In this document: in pieces, positions 6,842 through 15,990 of the stretch
Layout: each line of letters starts with the position of its first letter
Numbering within the stretch: the stretch's first letter is position 1
From: Solimonas sp040066175
Lineage (GTDB): Bacteria; Pseudomonadota; Gammaproteobacteria; Nevskiales; Nevskiaceae
Assembly (NCBI RefSeq): GCF_040066175.1
Contig: NZ_JBEAAM010000009.1
Location: forward strand, 80,482 to 144,481
DNA: 64,000 nt
Direction of reading: 5' to 3'
Program-made: the position numbers and the translations under genes
Notes under the pieces: generated by a model
Seen by the model: the letters and a program-made list of their open reading frames with translations, nothing else
What the model was told of the DNA's origin: nothing
Databases searched by the model: none

Positions 6842-9103
6842 ATGACAATCAAGAACACATACGGCGGGAGGGACCTCGCCGTTGCCGCGTGCGTGGCATT
6901 GTTGAGCGCCGCGCCATTCATGGCGGCGGCGCAGGACGCCGACGCGGAGCTGCCAACCATCCCGGTCCGCGAAGGCGATCCGGATGCGCCGCCACCCGCC
7001 GCGGCGGACGACTCCACCGTGCTCGAGGACGTCATCGTCACCGCCACGAAGCGCCGCGCCGCCCTGCGCGACCTGCCGCAAAGCATCGCCGCGCTCAGCG
7101 GCGAGGAACTGGAACAGCTCGGCGCCGCCGAACTGCGCGATTTCCTGATCCGCATCCCCGGCGTCGGGCAGAGCGAGATCCAGCCCGATCTCAACCGCAT
7201 CTCGATCCGCGGCATCCAGACGGACGTCAGCAACGTCACCCCGGCCGCGACCGGCCTGTTCATCGACGACGTCCCGCTCATTGACCCCTTCCTGCTGCAC
7301 GTCAGCCCCGACCTGCCGCCCTTCGACCTCGCCGGCATCGAAGTCCTCAAGGGTCCGCAGGGCACGCTGTTCGGCGGCTCGGCGCTGGCCGGCGCGTTGC
7401 GCTACAAGCTCGCCGACGCCGTGCCCGGCGCGTGGGAATCGCGCGGCTTCGCGCAGTACCAGACACTGGCCGACGGCTCGCCCAACCGCATCGCCGGCGC
7501 CGCGCTCAATCTGTCGCTGGGCGAGAGCGACGCGGCCCTGCGCCTGGTCGGCATAAGCCGCCTCACCGGCGGCACCATCGACGACCTGCGCAGCGGCGAC
7601 AAAGACACCGACCGCACGTCCAACTTCAGCGGGCGCGCACTGCTGCGCTGGAACGCCGGCGACGACTGGTCGGTCGGCCTCAAGGCCTATGACCAGTACA
7701 CCCACGGCGAAGACGTGCCCCTGGCCGAAACCACCGATGGCCGCTTCGAGCGTCAGCGAGCGCTGACCCAATCGCCCTACGAGACGCAGTACCGCTTCTT
7801 CGCGCTGGACCTCACGCGCACGCTGTCGTTCGGCGAATTCGTGTCCGTCACGAGCTGGCTGCACAAGCAGGGCGACCTCAGCAATGCCTTCGCCGAGCGC
7901 ATCCTCGGCGTCGAATCGCTGGGGCAGCCGATCGGCGCACCGATGACCGAAGACACCCGCGGCCTGGTGCAGGAATTCCGTCTCGTTTCGCCCGATGCGC
8001 CTGAGGCAAAGTGGGAATGGCTCATCGGCGCCTTCGGCCATGACCATTCGAGTTTCACGACGCAGCGCATCTTCACGACCGTTCCGATTGCGGGGCAGGA
8101 CGCCGACGCCCTCAACTTCGTCGCCGACGTCGAAGCGCGCGAATACGCGCTGTTCGGCGAAGCCTCACGGCGTCTCGGCCGCCGCTGGAAGGCAACGCTG
8201 GGACTGCGCGGCTACCAAGTCGAAACCTTCGGCACCGTGGTCAGCTCCGGCGTGCTGATCCTCGCCAGCGGCAGCCCCGAGAATCGCAACGACGCCAACG
8301 TGCGCGCCTCCGGCGTCAATCCCCAGCTCGCCCTGCAGGTCGACGTCACTGACGACATCGCCAGCTACGTCAGCGCGACGCGCGGCTTCCGCTTCGGCGG
8401 CGTGCAGACCATTGGCCCGTCGCCGGCTTCGCCCAATGCCAGGCAGACCTACTCGCCCGACACCGTCTGGAACTACGAGCTGGGCCTGCGGACGCAGTGG
8501 CTCGACGGCGCGCTGCAGATTGACGGCGCCGTGTTCTACATCGACTGGAACGACCCGCAGGTGCAGACCACCACGGGAGGCGCGGTGCCGCTCAACACGA
8601 TCGACAACGCCGGCCACGCCCGCAGCCGCGGCGGCGAACTGGCGCTGCGCTACCTTCCTGCGTTTCTCGACGGGCTCGACCTCGGCCTGTCGTGGGCGTG
8701 GGCGGACGCGCGCATCACCGAACCCTACGTCGCGCCCGGCGGCGCCACCGTGCCCAAAGGCGCACGCCTGCCTGGCTCGGCCGACCGTCAGCTTGTCGCG
8801 AGCCTCGGCTACAGGCGCGGCTTCGGCGCCGCCGCCTTCACGACCACGCTCGCCTACGTGCGCCAGGGCGACGGCGTCAGCGACATCCTGCAATCGATGA
8901 AGATCCTCGACTACCAGACCTTCGACCTGCGCTGCGGCATCGCCCTGTCACAGCTCTGGGGCGCGCCGGAGCTGAGCGTCGGACTGATGAACCTCACCGA
9001 CGAGCGGGCGGTCACAACGGCGCTGGTGCAGTCCGAGACCAACTACACGACGATCTACAACCGGCCGCGCACGCTCGACATCCGGCTCGACCTGCGGTTT
9101 TGA
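6842..9103 (+). CDS. TonB-dependent outer-membrane receptor
   Basis: 753 residues. A signal peptide (LAVAACVALLSAAPFMAAAQ) is followed by a TonB-box-like EDVIVTATKR and a plug domain containing GVGQSEIQPDLNRISIRGIQ and VLKGPQGTLFGGSALAGAL. A long beta-barrel ends in an aromatic residue (IRLDLRF). The ATG at 6842 follows GGGGGAG. Receptors of this FecA/CirA-like class are abundant in steroid- and terpenoid-degrading proteobacteria and are often suspected of hydrophobic substrate uptake. The location beside the LuxR/steroid block fits such a role, but the ligand cannot be read from sequence. Confidence 0.92.
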   Translation: MTIKNTYGGRDLAVAACVALLSAAPFMAAAQDADAELPTIPVREGDPDAPPPAAADDSTVLEDVIVTATKRRAALRDLPQSIAALSGEELEQLGAAELRDFLIRIPGVGQSEIQPDLNRISIRGIQTDVSNVTPAATGLFIDDVPLIDPFLLHVSPDLPPFDLAGIEVLKGPQGTLFGGSALAGALRYKLADAVPGAWESRGFAQYQTLADGSPNRIAGAALNLSLGESDAALRLVGISRLTGGTIDDLRSGDKDTDRTSNFSGRALLRWNAGDDWSVGLKAYDQYTHGEDVPLAETTDGRFERQRALTQSPYETQYRFFALDLTRTLSFGEFVSVTSWLHKQGDLSNAFAERILGVESLGQPIGAPMTEDTRGLVQEFRLVSPDAPEAKWEWLIGAFGHDHSSFTTQRIFTTVPIAGQDADALNFVADVEAREYALFGEASRRLGRRWKATLGLRGYQVETFGTVVSSGVLILASGSPENRNDANVRASGVNPQLALQVDVTDDIASYVSATRGFRFGGVQTIGPSPASPNARQTYSPDTVWNYELGLRTQWLDGALQIDGAVFYIDWNDPQVQTTTGGAVPLNTIDNAGHARSRGGELALRYLPAFLDGLDLGLSWAWADARITEPYVAPGGATVPKGARLPGSADRQLVASLGYRRGFGAAAFTTTLAYVRQGDGVSDILQSMKILDYQTFDLRCGIALSQLWGAPELSVGLMNLTDERAVTTALVQSETNYTTIYNRPRTLDIRLDLRF

Positions 9104-9150
9104 GCATCCCAGGCCCCCGCATGCGCGCACCCGGCGTTCGCGAAGAAACC

Positions 9151-9261
9151 TTGACCCGTTCGGGCCGAGTGCCGCACGCACAGCGTGCGGTGTATCGAGG
9201 CCAGCGCCGCGACGGTCTCGATACGCTCGCTGCACGGGCTACTCGACCCGAACGGGATCAA
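9151..9261. repeat. Nested inverted-repeat element in a convergent gap
   Basis: Outer arms TTGACCCGTTCGGGCCGAGT (9151-9170) and ACTCGACCCGAACGGGATCAA (9241-9261) pair with one mismatch and one extra base. Inside lie CCGCACGC-aca-GCGTGCGG (9172-9190) and GTATCGAG/CTCGATAC (9192-9199 and 9217-9224). The element fills the gap between the convergent receptor and S12 peptidase genes, so it may act as a bidirectional terminator-like structure. It has no T-tract. Confidence 0.7.
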
Positions 9262-9303
9262 GGGGTTGTGCTTCTGTTTCTTGAGAGACGCCGATGCACA
9301 GCC

Positions 9304-11508
9304 TCAGGCCGGGTGCAGGATCTGCCAGCCGTACAACCAGATCAGGAAGGCGACCGACGCGACGAATAGCACGGTGTACTCGGCGCGGGCGTACAAGCTC
9401 CAGGCGCCGGCACGCCAGGCGCGGAACGCCACATAGCCCATCGCGATCGTGGCCAGCGCCGACGTCGCAAACAGCAGCGGCGTCGCCTGCAGATACCATG
9501 GAATCTCCGTGAGCAGCATCGCGAAACGGAAGAGCAGATCGGACAAGGTCTTGACGAGCACGGCCACCATCAGCAGGTTCAGCACGCCAACCCCAACCGC
9601 GAGCCAGCGCGCGGCCGGCAGCGGATTGGCGCCGCCGCTCAGCCTGGGAGCGAAGGCAAGAGTCAGCATGAGCAGCCCAAGCAGCACGATTGCCCAGCTC
9701 AGCGGCGGCGCTGGGAAAGCGCTGGTCCAGGTCGAAATGGCGGCCATCGCCAATGCCACGGCATGCGCCGCATTGGCCTGTCGTGGCGGCAGCTTGTACG
9801 CCGGATTGAAGGCCTGCGGTCCGACCAGATGCGAGACCTTGCCGTGCTCGTCGCGCAGGAACGTCAGCGTGTCCTGTCCGTCGATACGACGAAACGTGTC
9901 CGGAGCGACCTCGACCCACTCCGCGCCCTTGATCCACAGGGTGTTGTCGGGCGTGGCCACGACATCGAAGCCCCAGCTCATCTCGAACAGTCCCTCGCTC
10001 TTGGTGTACGAGCGCGAGTTCGGGCCGTAGCTGCCGACGTATTCCTGCGCGCGACGGGCGAAGTCCGGCGGCGGCGGCACGTCCGGCAGTGTCGCGGGGA
10101 AGTAGCGGTTGAGGACGGCGTTGACGAAGCCCTTCGCGACGTCGGTGGGCGGCATCGTGTTGTAGACCACGAAGACACCGAAGCTGGCCTGCGGAATCAG
10201 GGTCATCTCGGCGCGGAAGTTGACCGTCTTGCCGCCGTGACCGATTGTGCGCCAGCCGTTCACGTAGGTCTCGAAATACCCGTAACCCGAGCCGTTGACG
10301 TAGGGGCTGGGGCTGAGCGCGCGCGACTGCATCAGGCGCGCGGTCTGCGCGTCGAGGATGCGCCGGTCGCCGTACTGACCGAGCTGCAGCTGCGCGATCA
10401 TGAAGCGCGCCATGTCAGCCGCGGTCGTGCTCAGGCTGCCGGCGGGCGCAATGCCGGAGAAATATTCGAACGGCTGCGGCTTCGCGAAATCGAGGTACGT
10501 GTATCCCTTGGCCACGTCGTCCTGCAGCGCAGCCGGAACCGGCTCACGGAACGTGCTGCGCGACATGCCCAGCGGCTCAAAGACATTTCTCTCCATGTAC
10601 TCGGCGAACGGCTGCCCGGAAATCTCCTGCACCAGGTAACCAGCCAAGGCCGCGCCCCAGTTCGAGTACGACGCATGTCGCCCGTCGGCGAAGTCGGTCG
10701 TCGGCGGCCAGATGCGCGCGGGAATGTGGCTGGCGAGCACCTTTTCCAGCGGCAGCAGGTGTTGCGGGTCCGCCTCCAGCATGTAGTCCCACTTGTTGTC
10801 CTCGAAGCCGCCGGTGTGCGTCATCAGGTTCTTCATCGTCACCGGCTGCGGGAACGTGTCGGGAATCCGGAACGCCGTCAGGTAGTCGTTGACGTCGGCG
10901 TCCAGCTTCAGCTTGCCCTGCTCCTGAAGCTGCATCGCCGCGGTCCACGTAAACATCTTGGAAATGGACCCTACCCGGAACAGCGTGCGGTCGGGATCCA
11001 CTTTTTCCTTGCGCGCGGTGTCGGCATAGCCGGCGCCATACTTGAAGATGATCTCGCCGTTCTGCACCACTGCCACCGCGGCGCCCGCCACCAGGCCGTA
11101 GGCGACATAGCGATCGATCAGCGCCGGCACGAAGCGGGCAACATCGTCCGGATCGATCTTGGTCTGCGGCAGCGGGCCGCACACCGGCGACGCACCCGGG
11201 ATCTCTTGATATTGCAAGCCCGGAGGCGCCACCGGCTCGGGCAGCACGCAGGGCGTGCCGGGCAGATTCGTTCCCGGGGGCGACAGGTCCGCCATCATTG
11301 GGCTGGCCGTGCGCGGCGCGCACACGCGACCCAGCACCGGATCGAAACGGGCTCGGTCCGAGCCGCAGGGATTCTCGTCGTCCGCCATGGGCAGCGCTTC
11401 GGCGCGGGCACCCGCGTCCGGCAGCTGCGCCCATGCAGTCGGCATCATCACCGTGCACCCCACGCCCCCCAGCAGCGCGGCAGCAAGCCACGCAACAGAC
11501 ACGCGCAT
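9304..11508 (-). CDS. S12 (beta-lactamase-like) serine peptidase with C-terminal membrane domain
   Basis: 734 residues. A signal peptide (VAWLAAALLGGVGC...AWAQ) leads to a periplasmic beta-lactamase/PBP-C (S12) domain with the SxxK nucleophile motif in GSISKMF, the YxN motif in YSNWG, and a late GHGGKT box. An accessory region (about 480-575) and four hydrophobic segments at the C-terminus follow (for example WAIVLLGLLMLTLAF). S12 enzymes include D-aminopeptidases, esterases and carboxypeptidases. It begins 114 bp after the radical SAM/precursor gene on the same strand, behind GGGGGAACGA. A role in trimming or degrading the modified peptide is inferred from this position only. Confidence 0.85.
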   Translation of the reverse strand: MRVSVAWLAAALLGGVGCTVMMPTAWAQLPDAGARAEALPMADDENPCGSDRARFDPVLGRVCAPRTASPMMADLSPPGTNLPGTPCVLPEPVAPPGLQYQEIPGASPVCGPLPQTKIDPDDVARFVPALIDRYVAYGLVAGAAVAVVQNGEIIFKYGAGYADTARKEKVDPDRTLFRVGSISKMFTWTAAMQLQEQGKLKLDADVNDYLTAFRIPDTFPQPVTMKNLMTHTGGFEDNKWDYMLEADPQHLLPLEKVLASHIPARIWPPTTDFADGRHASYSNWGAALAGYLVQEISGQPFAEYMERNVFEPLGMSRSTFREPVPAALQDDVAKGYTYLDFAKPQPFEYFSGIAPAGSLSTTAADMARFMIAQLQLGQYGDRRILDAQTARLMQSRALSPSPYVNGSGYGYFETYVNGWRTIGHGGKTVNFRAEMTLIPQASFGVFVVYNTMPPTDVAKGFVNAVLNRYFPATLPDVPPPPDFARRAQEYVGSYGPNSRSYTKSEGLFEMSWGFDVVATPDNTLWIKGAEWVEVAPDTFRRIDGQDTLTFLRDEHGKVSHLVGPQAFNPAYKLPPRQANAAHAVALAMAAISTWTSAFPAPPLSWAIVLLGLLMLTLAFAPRLSGGANPLPAARWLAVGVGVLNLLMVAVLVKTLSDLLFRFAMLLTEIPWYLQATPLLFATSALATIAMGYVAFRAWRAGAWSLYARAEYTVLFVASVAFLIWLYGWQILHPA

Positions 11509-11622
11509 GATTCGTTCCCCCTCTGGCAACCGCTCGCTTGCCGGACGCCGCCGGCACGCGAGCGCAAGTGCATTGACCCCCTGGACCCGCTTGCGCGGGC
11601 CACGCCTGTCGGACCAGCGCGC

Positions 11623-11958
11623 CTACCAGCCGCCCGGGTCGAGGAGGCCGTCGATCACCATGATCATGTTGCGGTCGCGCCACAGGTCGTTGACGTTCTT
11701 GCCCAGGCGCACCAGCGTGTCGACGGCCTCGCCGTAGGCCTTGATGTCGTCTCTGGCGGCGAGCAGCGCCTCGACGTCCTTGTCGGTGAAATTGAGCCCG
11801 AATTCGGCGGCCACCTTCTTCGGGTTGCGCAGCAACCGCATGCGAAAGCCCCGGTCCGAGAACACCATGAACGAAAGCTCCCTGCGCTCCTTCAGCTTCT
11901 TTGCCTTGGCGGCACTGATCTTCGGCGTGCTGCGCTTCTTGCCACTGCTCTTCTTCAT
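11623..11958 (-). CDS. Candidate internally initiated precursor peptide (in-frame with the radical SAM gene)
   Basis: An ATG at 11958, in the same frame as the radical SAM gene, is preceded by the strong Shine-Dalgarno GAGGGGAG eight bases upstream. Translation from here would give a 111-residue peptide: basic N-terminus (MKKSSGKKRSTPKISAAKAK), then FRMRLLRNPKKVAAEFGLN and a helical stretch, ending NMIMVIDGLLDPGGW. The middle part resembles leader peptides of the nitrile-hydratase-like (NHLP) class or the small LigA-like helical fold used as RiPP leaders. The likely core would be the C-terminal 10-20 residues. Whether the free peptide, the fusion, or both are made is unknown. Confidence 0.5.
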   Translation of the reverse strand: MKKSSGKKRSTPKISAAKAKKLKERRELSFMVFSDRGFRMRLLRNPKKVAAEFGLNFTDKDVEALLAARDDIKAYGEAVDTLVRLGKNVNDLWRDRNMIMVIDGLLDPGGW

Positions 11959-12975
11959 GCTGTGTCTCCCCTCGCAAGTCACTGGAATGCCGCCTATGTC
12001 CGTGGCGGTGGCCGGTCCGACCACACGGTCGAGAATCTCCGAAAGTTGTTGCACCTCGAACGCCTCGCTGACCTCGGCCGCGATCGGCGCCATCACCGGA
12101 TCGGTCGCGATGTGCGTGCACATCTCGCAGACGCTGGTGTAGTCGCGACGCAGGCGCGCACCCTCGCCGCGCGCCTGCACGGCCCGGGCGAAGTGGATCG
12201 GCCCGTGTTCGCGCAGGATCTGCTGCGTACCGCCGAAGTACAGGCCGTCGTGCAGCTCGCGCAGCGGCGAGACGTGGGCATTGCCGAGGGACAGCAATGG
12301 GTTGAATGCACCGGGATTGCAGCAGGTGTAGGCCTCGCCGTCCCAGCCCACGGTCGTCAGCATGCCGGGACAGCGTTGCGTGGGCAGCCCGGGTCGCCGT
12401 CGGTACTCGTCCACCGGCAGGACTTCGCCCTCGCGCAGGTGCGGCAGCACCGGGAAGACTTCCACGTGCCGGGCGCCGGCCGCGCGCGCCCAGGCGTCGA
12501 TGGTGCGCTCGTCTTCAGGGTCAGAGCGGAGGTGCACGTACTTCAGCCCGCACGGCAGGCCCACCTGGCGCCCCGCGTTCAAGGCACGCTCGACGCGGCG
12601 GCGGTTCACGTACATCTGGTGAAACCGGCTCGCGCTTATCGCGAGCCGATTCAGGCCTGCGTCTTTCAGTTCGGACAGCACTGCGCGCGCCTTGTCGTCG
12701 CTGGTCGCCCAGTAGGCATTGGTGACGCAACCCATGTCGGCGCCGAGCGCCTTGCCGTGCGCGACGATTTCGAGCAGCAGCGGAAAGTCCAGAAACGGCT
12801 CGCCGCCGGTCAGGCCGATGCGCAGCGGCTCCCCGTGTGAGGCCTCTGCCGCCTGGTCCATCAGGCCGAAAATCTGCTCGCGCGACAACGCCTCGGTGCG
12901 GTGCGGCCCGCAACTGGTGCTGCAGTGGGCGCAGCGCGCGTTGCAACGCGCGCTGAACATCAGCGACAGCTTCAT
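11623..12975 (-). CDS. Radical SAM/SPASM enzyme fused to a precursor-like C-terminal domain
   Basis: 450 residues in a single frame. Residues 1-~320 are a radical SAM enzyme: CxxxCxxC at Cys11, Cys15 and Cys18 binds the 4Fe-4S/SAM cluster, and LTGGEP (55-60) is the GGE motif. A SPASM-type set of cysteines (202, 218, 219, 283, 286) suggests auxiliary clusters, as in peptide-modifying enzymes. Residues 340-450 are unrelated: a Lys-rich stretch, then a helical leader-like domain (FRMRLLRNPKKVAAEFGLN), ending LLDPGGW. The ATG at 12975 overlaps the kinase stop by 4 nt (ATGA), implying translational coupling. The enzyme-substrate fusion and the peptide product are inferences; the motifs are seen directly. 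Confidence 0.82.
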   Translation of the reverse strand: MKLSLMFSARCNARCAHCSTSCGPHRTEALSREQIFGLMDQAAEASHGEPLRIGLTGGEPFLDFPLLLEIVAHGKALGADMGCVTNAYWATSDDKARAVLSELKDAGLNRLAISASRFHQMYVNRRRVERALNAGRQVGLPCGLKYVHLRSDPEDERTIDAWARAAGARHVEVFPVLPHLREGEVLPVDEYRRRPGLPTQRCPGMLTTVGWDGEAYTCCNPGAFNPLLSLGNAHVSPLRELHDGLYFGGTQQILREHGPIHFARAVQARGEGARLRRDYTSVCEMCTHIATDPVMAPIAAEVSEAFEVQQLSEILDRVVGPATATDIGGIPVTCEGRHSMKKSSGKKRSTPKISAAKAKKLKERRELSFMVFSDRGFRMRLLRNPKKVAAEFGLNFTDKDVEALLAARDDIKAYGEAVDTLVRLGKNVNDLWRDRNMIMVIDGLLDPGGW

Positions 12976-15809
12976 GGCGTCGCCCCCGCCTGAGGCGTCT
13001 TTGCACTCTCCGGCACCGCGACCTGGGCAAGCTCGGCCGCGGCGCGATGCGTATAAGCGTGTTCGCCCCCGTAGCGTGTGCGGAAGATGCGCTGCGCGGT
13101 CTCGAGCCGCGCGCGGGCTTCACCCAGGCGGCCTTGCGCCGATGCAATGAGACCTTGCTCGCGCGCCAGCTCACCGCTCAGCGGGTGATCCGGCCCGAGC
13201 CGTGCCAGGGCGTCGATGTCGACGCCGGCCAGGATCTTCGAAGCCGGTTCCGCGCCGTCGGCCCGGCGCACGATGTCGGCCAGGCCGATGCGGATGCGCT
13301 GGGTAGTCGGGTGTGTCGCGCCCAGCACCGCCTGGCTGCTGTCCAGGGCCTTGCGCATCGCCGACTCGGCTTCATCCAGGCGGCGCGTGTCGCGGTAGTC
13401 GAATGCCAGGTCCGCGCGCACCTCGTAGGTGTGATCGACCGTCCTGATCCAGTCCTGCGATTCCAGCGAAGCGATTGTCTGCTCCCGCAAGGCGATCGCC
13501 TGGGCGTATCGACCCTGCCGGGACCACAGACGTGCCCGAAACCAGTGGACCGAAGCCAGTATCACGCTGTTGCTGCCGACAACCCAAGGGCGCATCAGGT
13601 CCTCGGCCTTCTTTAGCGCGGCGTCGGCATCGGCGAACGCTTCCTGTTCGATCAGCGCGCTGGCCAGCAACACGTAAGCGCCGCCGACAGCCAAGGGACT
13701 GGCGTCCGGTGCAGCCAACAGCCGGCCGATCGCATCGCGCAGCGCCGCCGTCGCCGCCCCGAACTGTCCGAGCGAAACCAGCACGTAGCCGCGTTGCATC
13801 TGCGTTGTGCCGATAAAGGCCTTGTCCGGCACGGTCGCGTGCTGGGCACGCTCGACCAGGTCGGCCAGATCGCTTTCAGCGCGACGCCAGTCGCCGAGAT
13901 GAAACCTCGCCCAGGCGATCTGTTGGGCAAGTGTCATGACCCGCCCATCATCTGGCCCCCGGTGCTTGCTGCCTTCTGCCAATACCTGCTCAAGCTGCTG
14001 CAGCGAAACACCTAAGGAGCCCAGGGCCAATTTGACGGTAGCCAATTGGACGGCGGCGGCAAGCGCGGAATCGGAAGCAGCGGCGCCCGATTTGAGATAC
14101 CAGTCGAGCGCCGCATCCAGTTGTGCCTCCGCGGCCTCCGGGCGCTCCATCTTCCAGAACGCGTCGCCCAGCGCCGCATGAATCTGCGCCGCGGCCTCGG
14201 GCATGTCCGGTTCACGTGCGGCCAGGTTCTTGGAAGCCGCCTCGAGCAGTTCCTGTACCGTCAAATCGCGCAGCGGCTTGGTCGACACCACCGCGAACAT
14301 GTCCTTGCTCAGAAAGTCCGCAACCGCCTGGCTGGCCGCCGCCGCCTTTACCGCCTCGTCACGCGACTTGCGGGCATCGAGATAGAGCGCCGTGCTGACG
14401 CCCGCGCCGATGGCCAGGACGAGGCCGGCGGCCAGCATCCACGCGCGGCGGGCGCGCTGCTTCACTTCGGCGAGGCGCGCGCGTTCGAGCCGCGCCTGCG
14501 CGCTGCGCTCGGCCTGCAGATGCGCGCGGCGCTCACCCAGAGTGCGCAGGCGCTGCGCGAGTTCGGCGGCGCTGCCCATGCGCCGCGTCACGTCGCCTTC
14601 GGCCGCCTGCGCGATGTCGGCGCGCAGCAGCTCGTCGTCGACTTCGTGTTCCCAGCCCGGCGACATGACTTTGCGGAATTCGCCGACGACCAGTTGGTAC
14701 AGCATCACGCCCAGCGCGTAGATGTCGGCCTTGATCGTCGACGGCTGGCCGGCGAGCAGCTCGGGCGCCAGGTACAGCGGCGTGCCGCCCGTGCTGGCGG
14801 TGTTGGCGGCGACTGTGCGCGTGAATCCCATGCGCGTGATGCCCAGCTCTTCGAGCCGGCGCGGGTTGAGCACGCCGCCGCTGCCGAAGTCCGCGAGAAG
14901 GACGCGGAGCTTGGTGTCCGCGCTGCGCGCGCCCTCTCCCTGGCCCTCTCCCGCTTGCGGGAGAGGGGAAACGGCGGAGATAAGGACGTTGGAGGGCTTG
15001 AGATCCTTGTGCAGCACGCCGACCGAGTGCACGGCGGCGACGGCCTCGGCGATCTGCGTGGCGATGTTCAGGCGCGTGGCAAGCGGAATCCCGGCGAGGC
15101 CGCCGTTGTGCTCGGCCCATTCGACCAGGCTGCCGCCGGCGATGTACTCGCTCTCGATGAAGCAGGGCGGCTGCTCCAGGTTCCAGTCCATTACCGGCAC
15201 GATGCGGGCGCGCTCGCCGATGCTGTCGTTGAGAAACCGGAACAGCGTCACCTCGCGCTTGAGCGCGGCCAGCGAACGCTCGTCGATCGCGAACTTGAAG
15301 ACGCGTTGCTCGCGCGTCTTGTCGTGCCGGCCCAGCCAGGCCTCGCCATGACCGCCGCTGCCCAGGCGGCGCACCAGGCTCCACAGCGGGCGTTCGGGCG
15401 GGTGGTCGCCCTCCTTGAAGTCGAAGTGCGCCGTTTCATGCGCGTGCTGCACTTCGATGCGCAGCGGAGCGACGAACCGGTAGCCGTAGCCGTGGACGGT
15501 CCTGATGATGCTCTGGTCGGTGTCGTCGAGCACCTCGCGCAGACGGCCGATGGCCTTGGCCAGCACCGTGTCGGAGAGAAAGCGCCCAGGCCAGACGCCG
15601 GACAACAGTTCTTCCTTGGTCACGACTTCGCCGGCGTGCTGCAGCAGGAAGCGCAGCACCTCGAACGGCTTGCGTTCGATCTCGACTTCCGTGCCGTCGA
15701 CCAGCAGCTCGAGCGTGCGCTCGTCGACCACCGCACGACCGAAGATCCACCGACGCGACTCGTTGGCTGCTGTCCCGGACGGCACGTCTGTGTGTGCCTT
15801 GTTTGCCAC
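12972..15809 (-). CDS. Winged-helix / Ser-Thr kinase / TM / TPR sensor protein
   Basis: 945 residues. An OmpR-type winged helix occupies 20-116 (ending RTVHGYGYRFVAPL). A Ser/Thr kinase follows at 143-425: Gly loop LGSGGHGEAWLG, Lys172 in VFKFA, catalytic HKDLKPSN (267-274), DFG (307-309), and an APE-like LAPE. There is one TM helix (457-477) and a C-terminal TPR-rich part (about 530-930). A 17-residue insertion (SPLPQAGEGQGEGARSA) between the catalytic loop and DFG is encoded by a palindromic repeat. The protein could sense a signal through the TPRs outside and act on DNA or partners inside. Its stop overlaps the radical SAM start, so it is the first gene of that operon. Confidence 0.88.
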   Translation of the reverse strand: MANKAHTDVPSGTAANESRRWIFGRAVVDERTLELLVDGTEVEIERKPFEVLRFLLQHAGEVVTKEELLSGVWPGRFLSDTVLAKAIGRLREVLDDTDQSIIRTVHGYGYRFVAPLRIEVQHAHETAHFDFKEGDHPPERPLWSLVRRLGSGGHGEAWLGRHDKTREQRVFKFAIDERSLAALKREVTLFRFLNDSIGERARIVPVMDWNLEQPPCFIESEYIAGGSLVEWAEHNGGLAGIPLATRLNIATQIAEAVAAVHSVGVLHKDLKPSNVLISAVSPLPQAGEGQGEGARSADTKLRVLLADFGSGGVLNPRRLEELGITRMGFTRTVAANTASTGGTPLYLAPELLAGQPSTIKADIYALGVMLYQLVVGEFRKVMSPGWEHEVDDELLRADIAQAAEGDVTRRMGSAAELAQRLRTLGERRAHLQAERSAQARLERARLAEVKQRARRAWMLAAGLVLAIGAGVSTALYLDARKSRDEAVKAAAASQAVADFLSKDMFAVVSTKPLRDLTVQELLEAASKNLAAREPDMPEAAAQIHAALGDAFWKMERPEAAEAQLDAALDWYLKSGAAASDSALAAAVQLATVKLALGSLGVSLQQLEQVLAEGSKHRGPDDGRVMTLAQQIAWARFHLGDWRRAESDLADLVERAQHATVPDKAFIGTTQMQRGYVLVSLGQFGAATAALRDAIGRLLAAPDASPLAVGGAYVLLASALIEQEAFADADAALKKAEDLMRPWVVGSNSVILASVHWFRARLWSRQGRYAQAIALREQTIASLESQDWIRTVDHTYEVRADLAFDYRDTRRLDEAESAMRKALDSSQAVLGATHPTTQRIRIGLADIVRRADGAEPASKILAGVDIDALARLGPDHPLSGELAREQGLIASAQGRLGEARARLETAQRIFRTRYGGEHAYTHRAAAELAQVAVPESAKTPQAGATP
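14944..14967. repeat. REP-like palindrome inside the kinase domain
   Basis: CCCTCTCCCGC (14944-14954), TT, GCGGGAGAGGG (14957-14967): perfect 11-bp arms. It is the same family as the element at 2236 and adds an in-frame Gly/Gln/Pro-rich loop between the HKD and DFG motifs of the kinase. Confidence 0.9.
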
Positions 15810-15990
15810 GCGCGCTGCGAGCCCCCTCGGTGCGAACGAGCAGCTGTTGGTGATTCGAGTCTACACACACGGACTATGGCATGCGCAAGCACATCTCCGC
15901 ACGGCAGGCGCGCGTCGGTCACGGCGCAGCAACCCGCACAGATTCGCTCCCTTGGTGGTCCGGCTTTTTGCCAAGCCCGGACCGGCGGCG

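Noticed and set aside
9763..12840. A 1025-codon open frame on the plus strand over the peptidase and radical SAM genes
   Set aside because: No recognisable domain, Arg/His/Gln-rich, and fully antisense to two genes with intact catalytic motifs.
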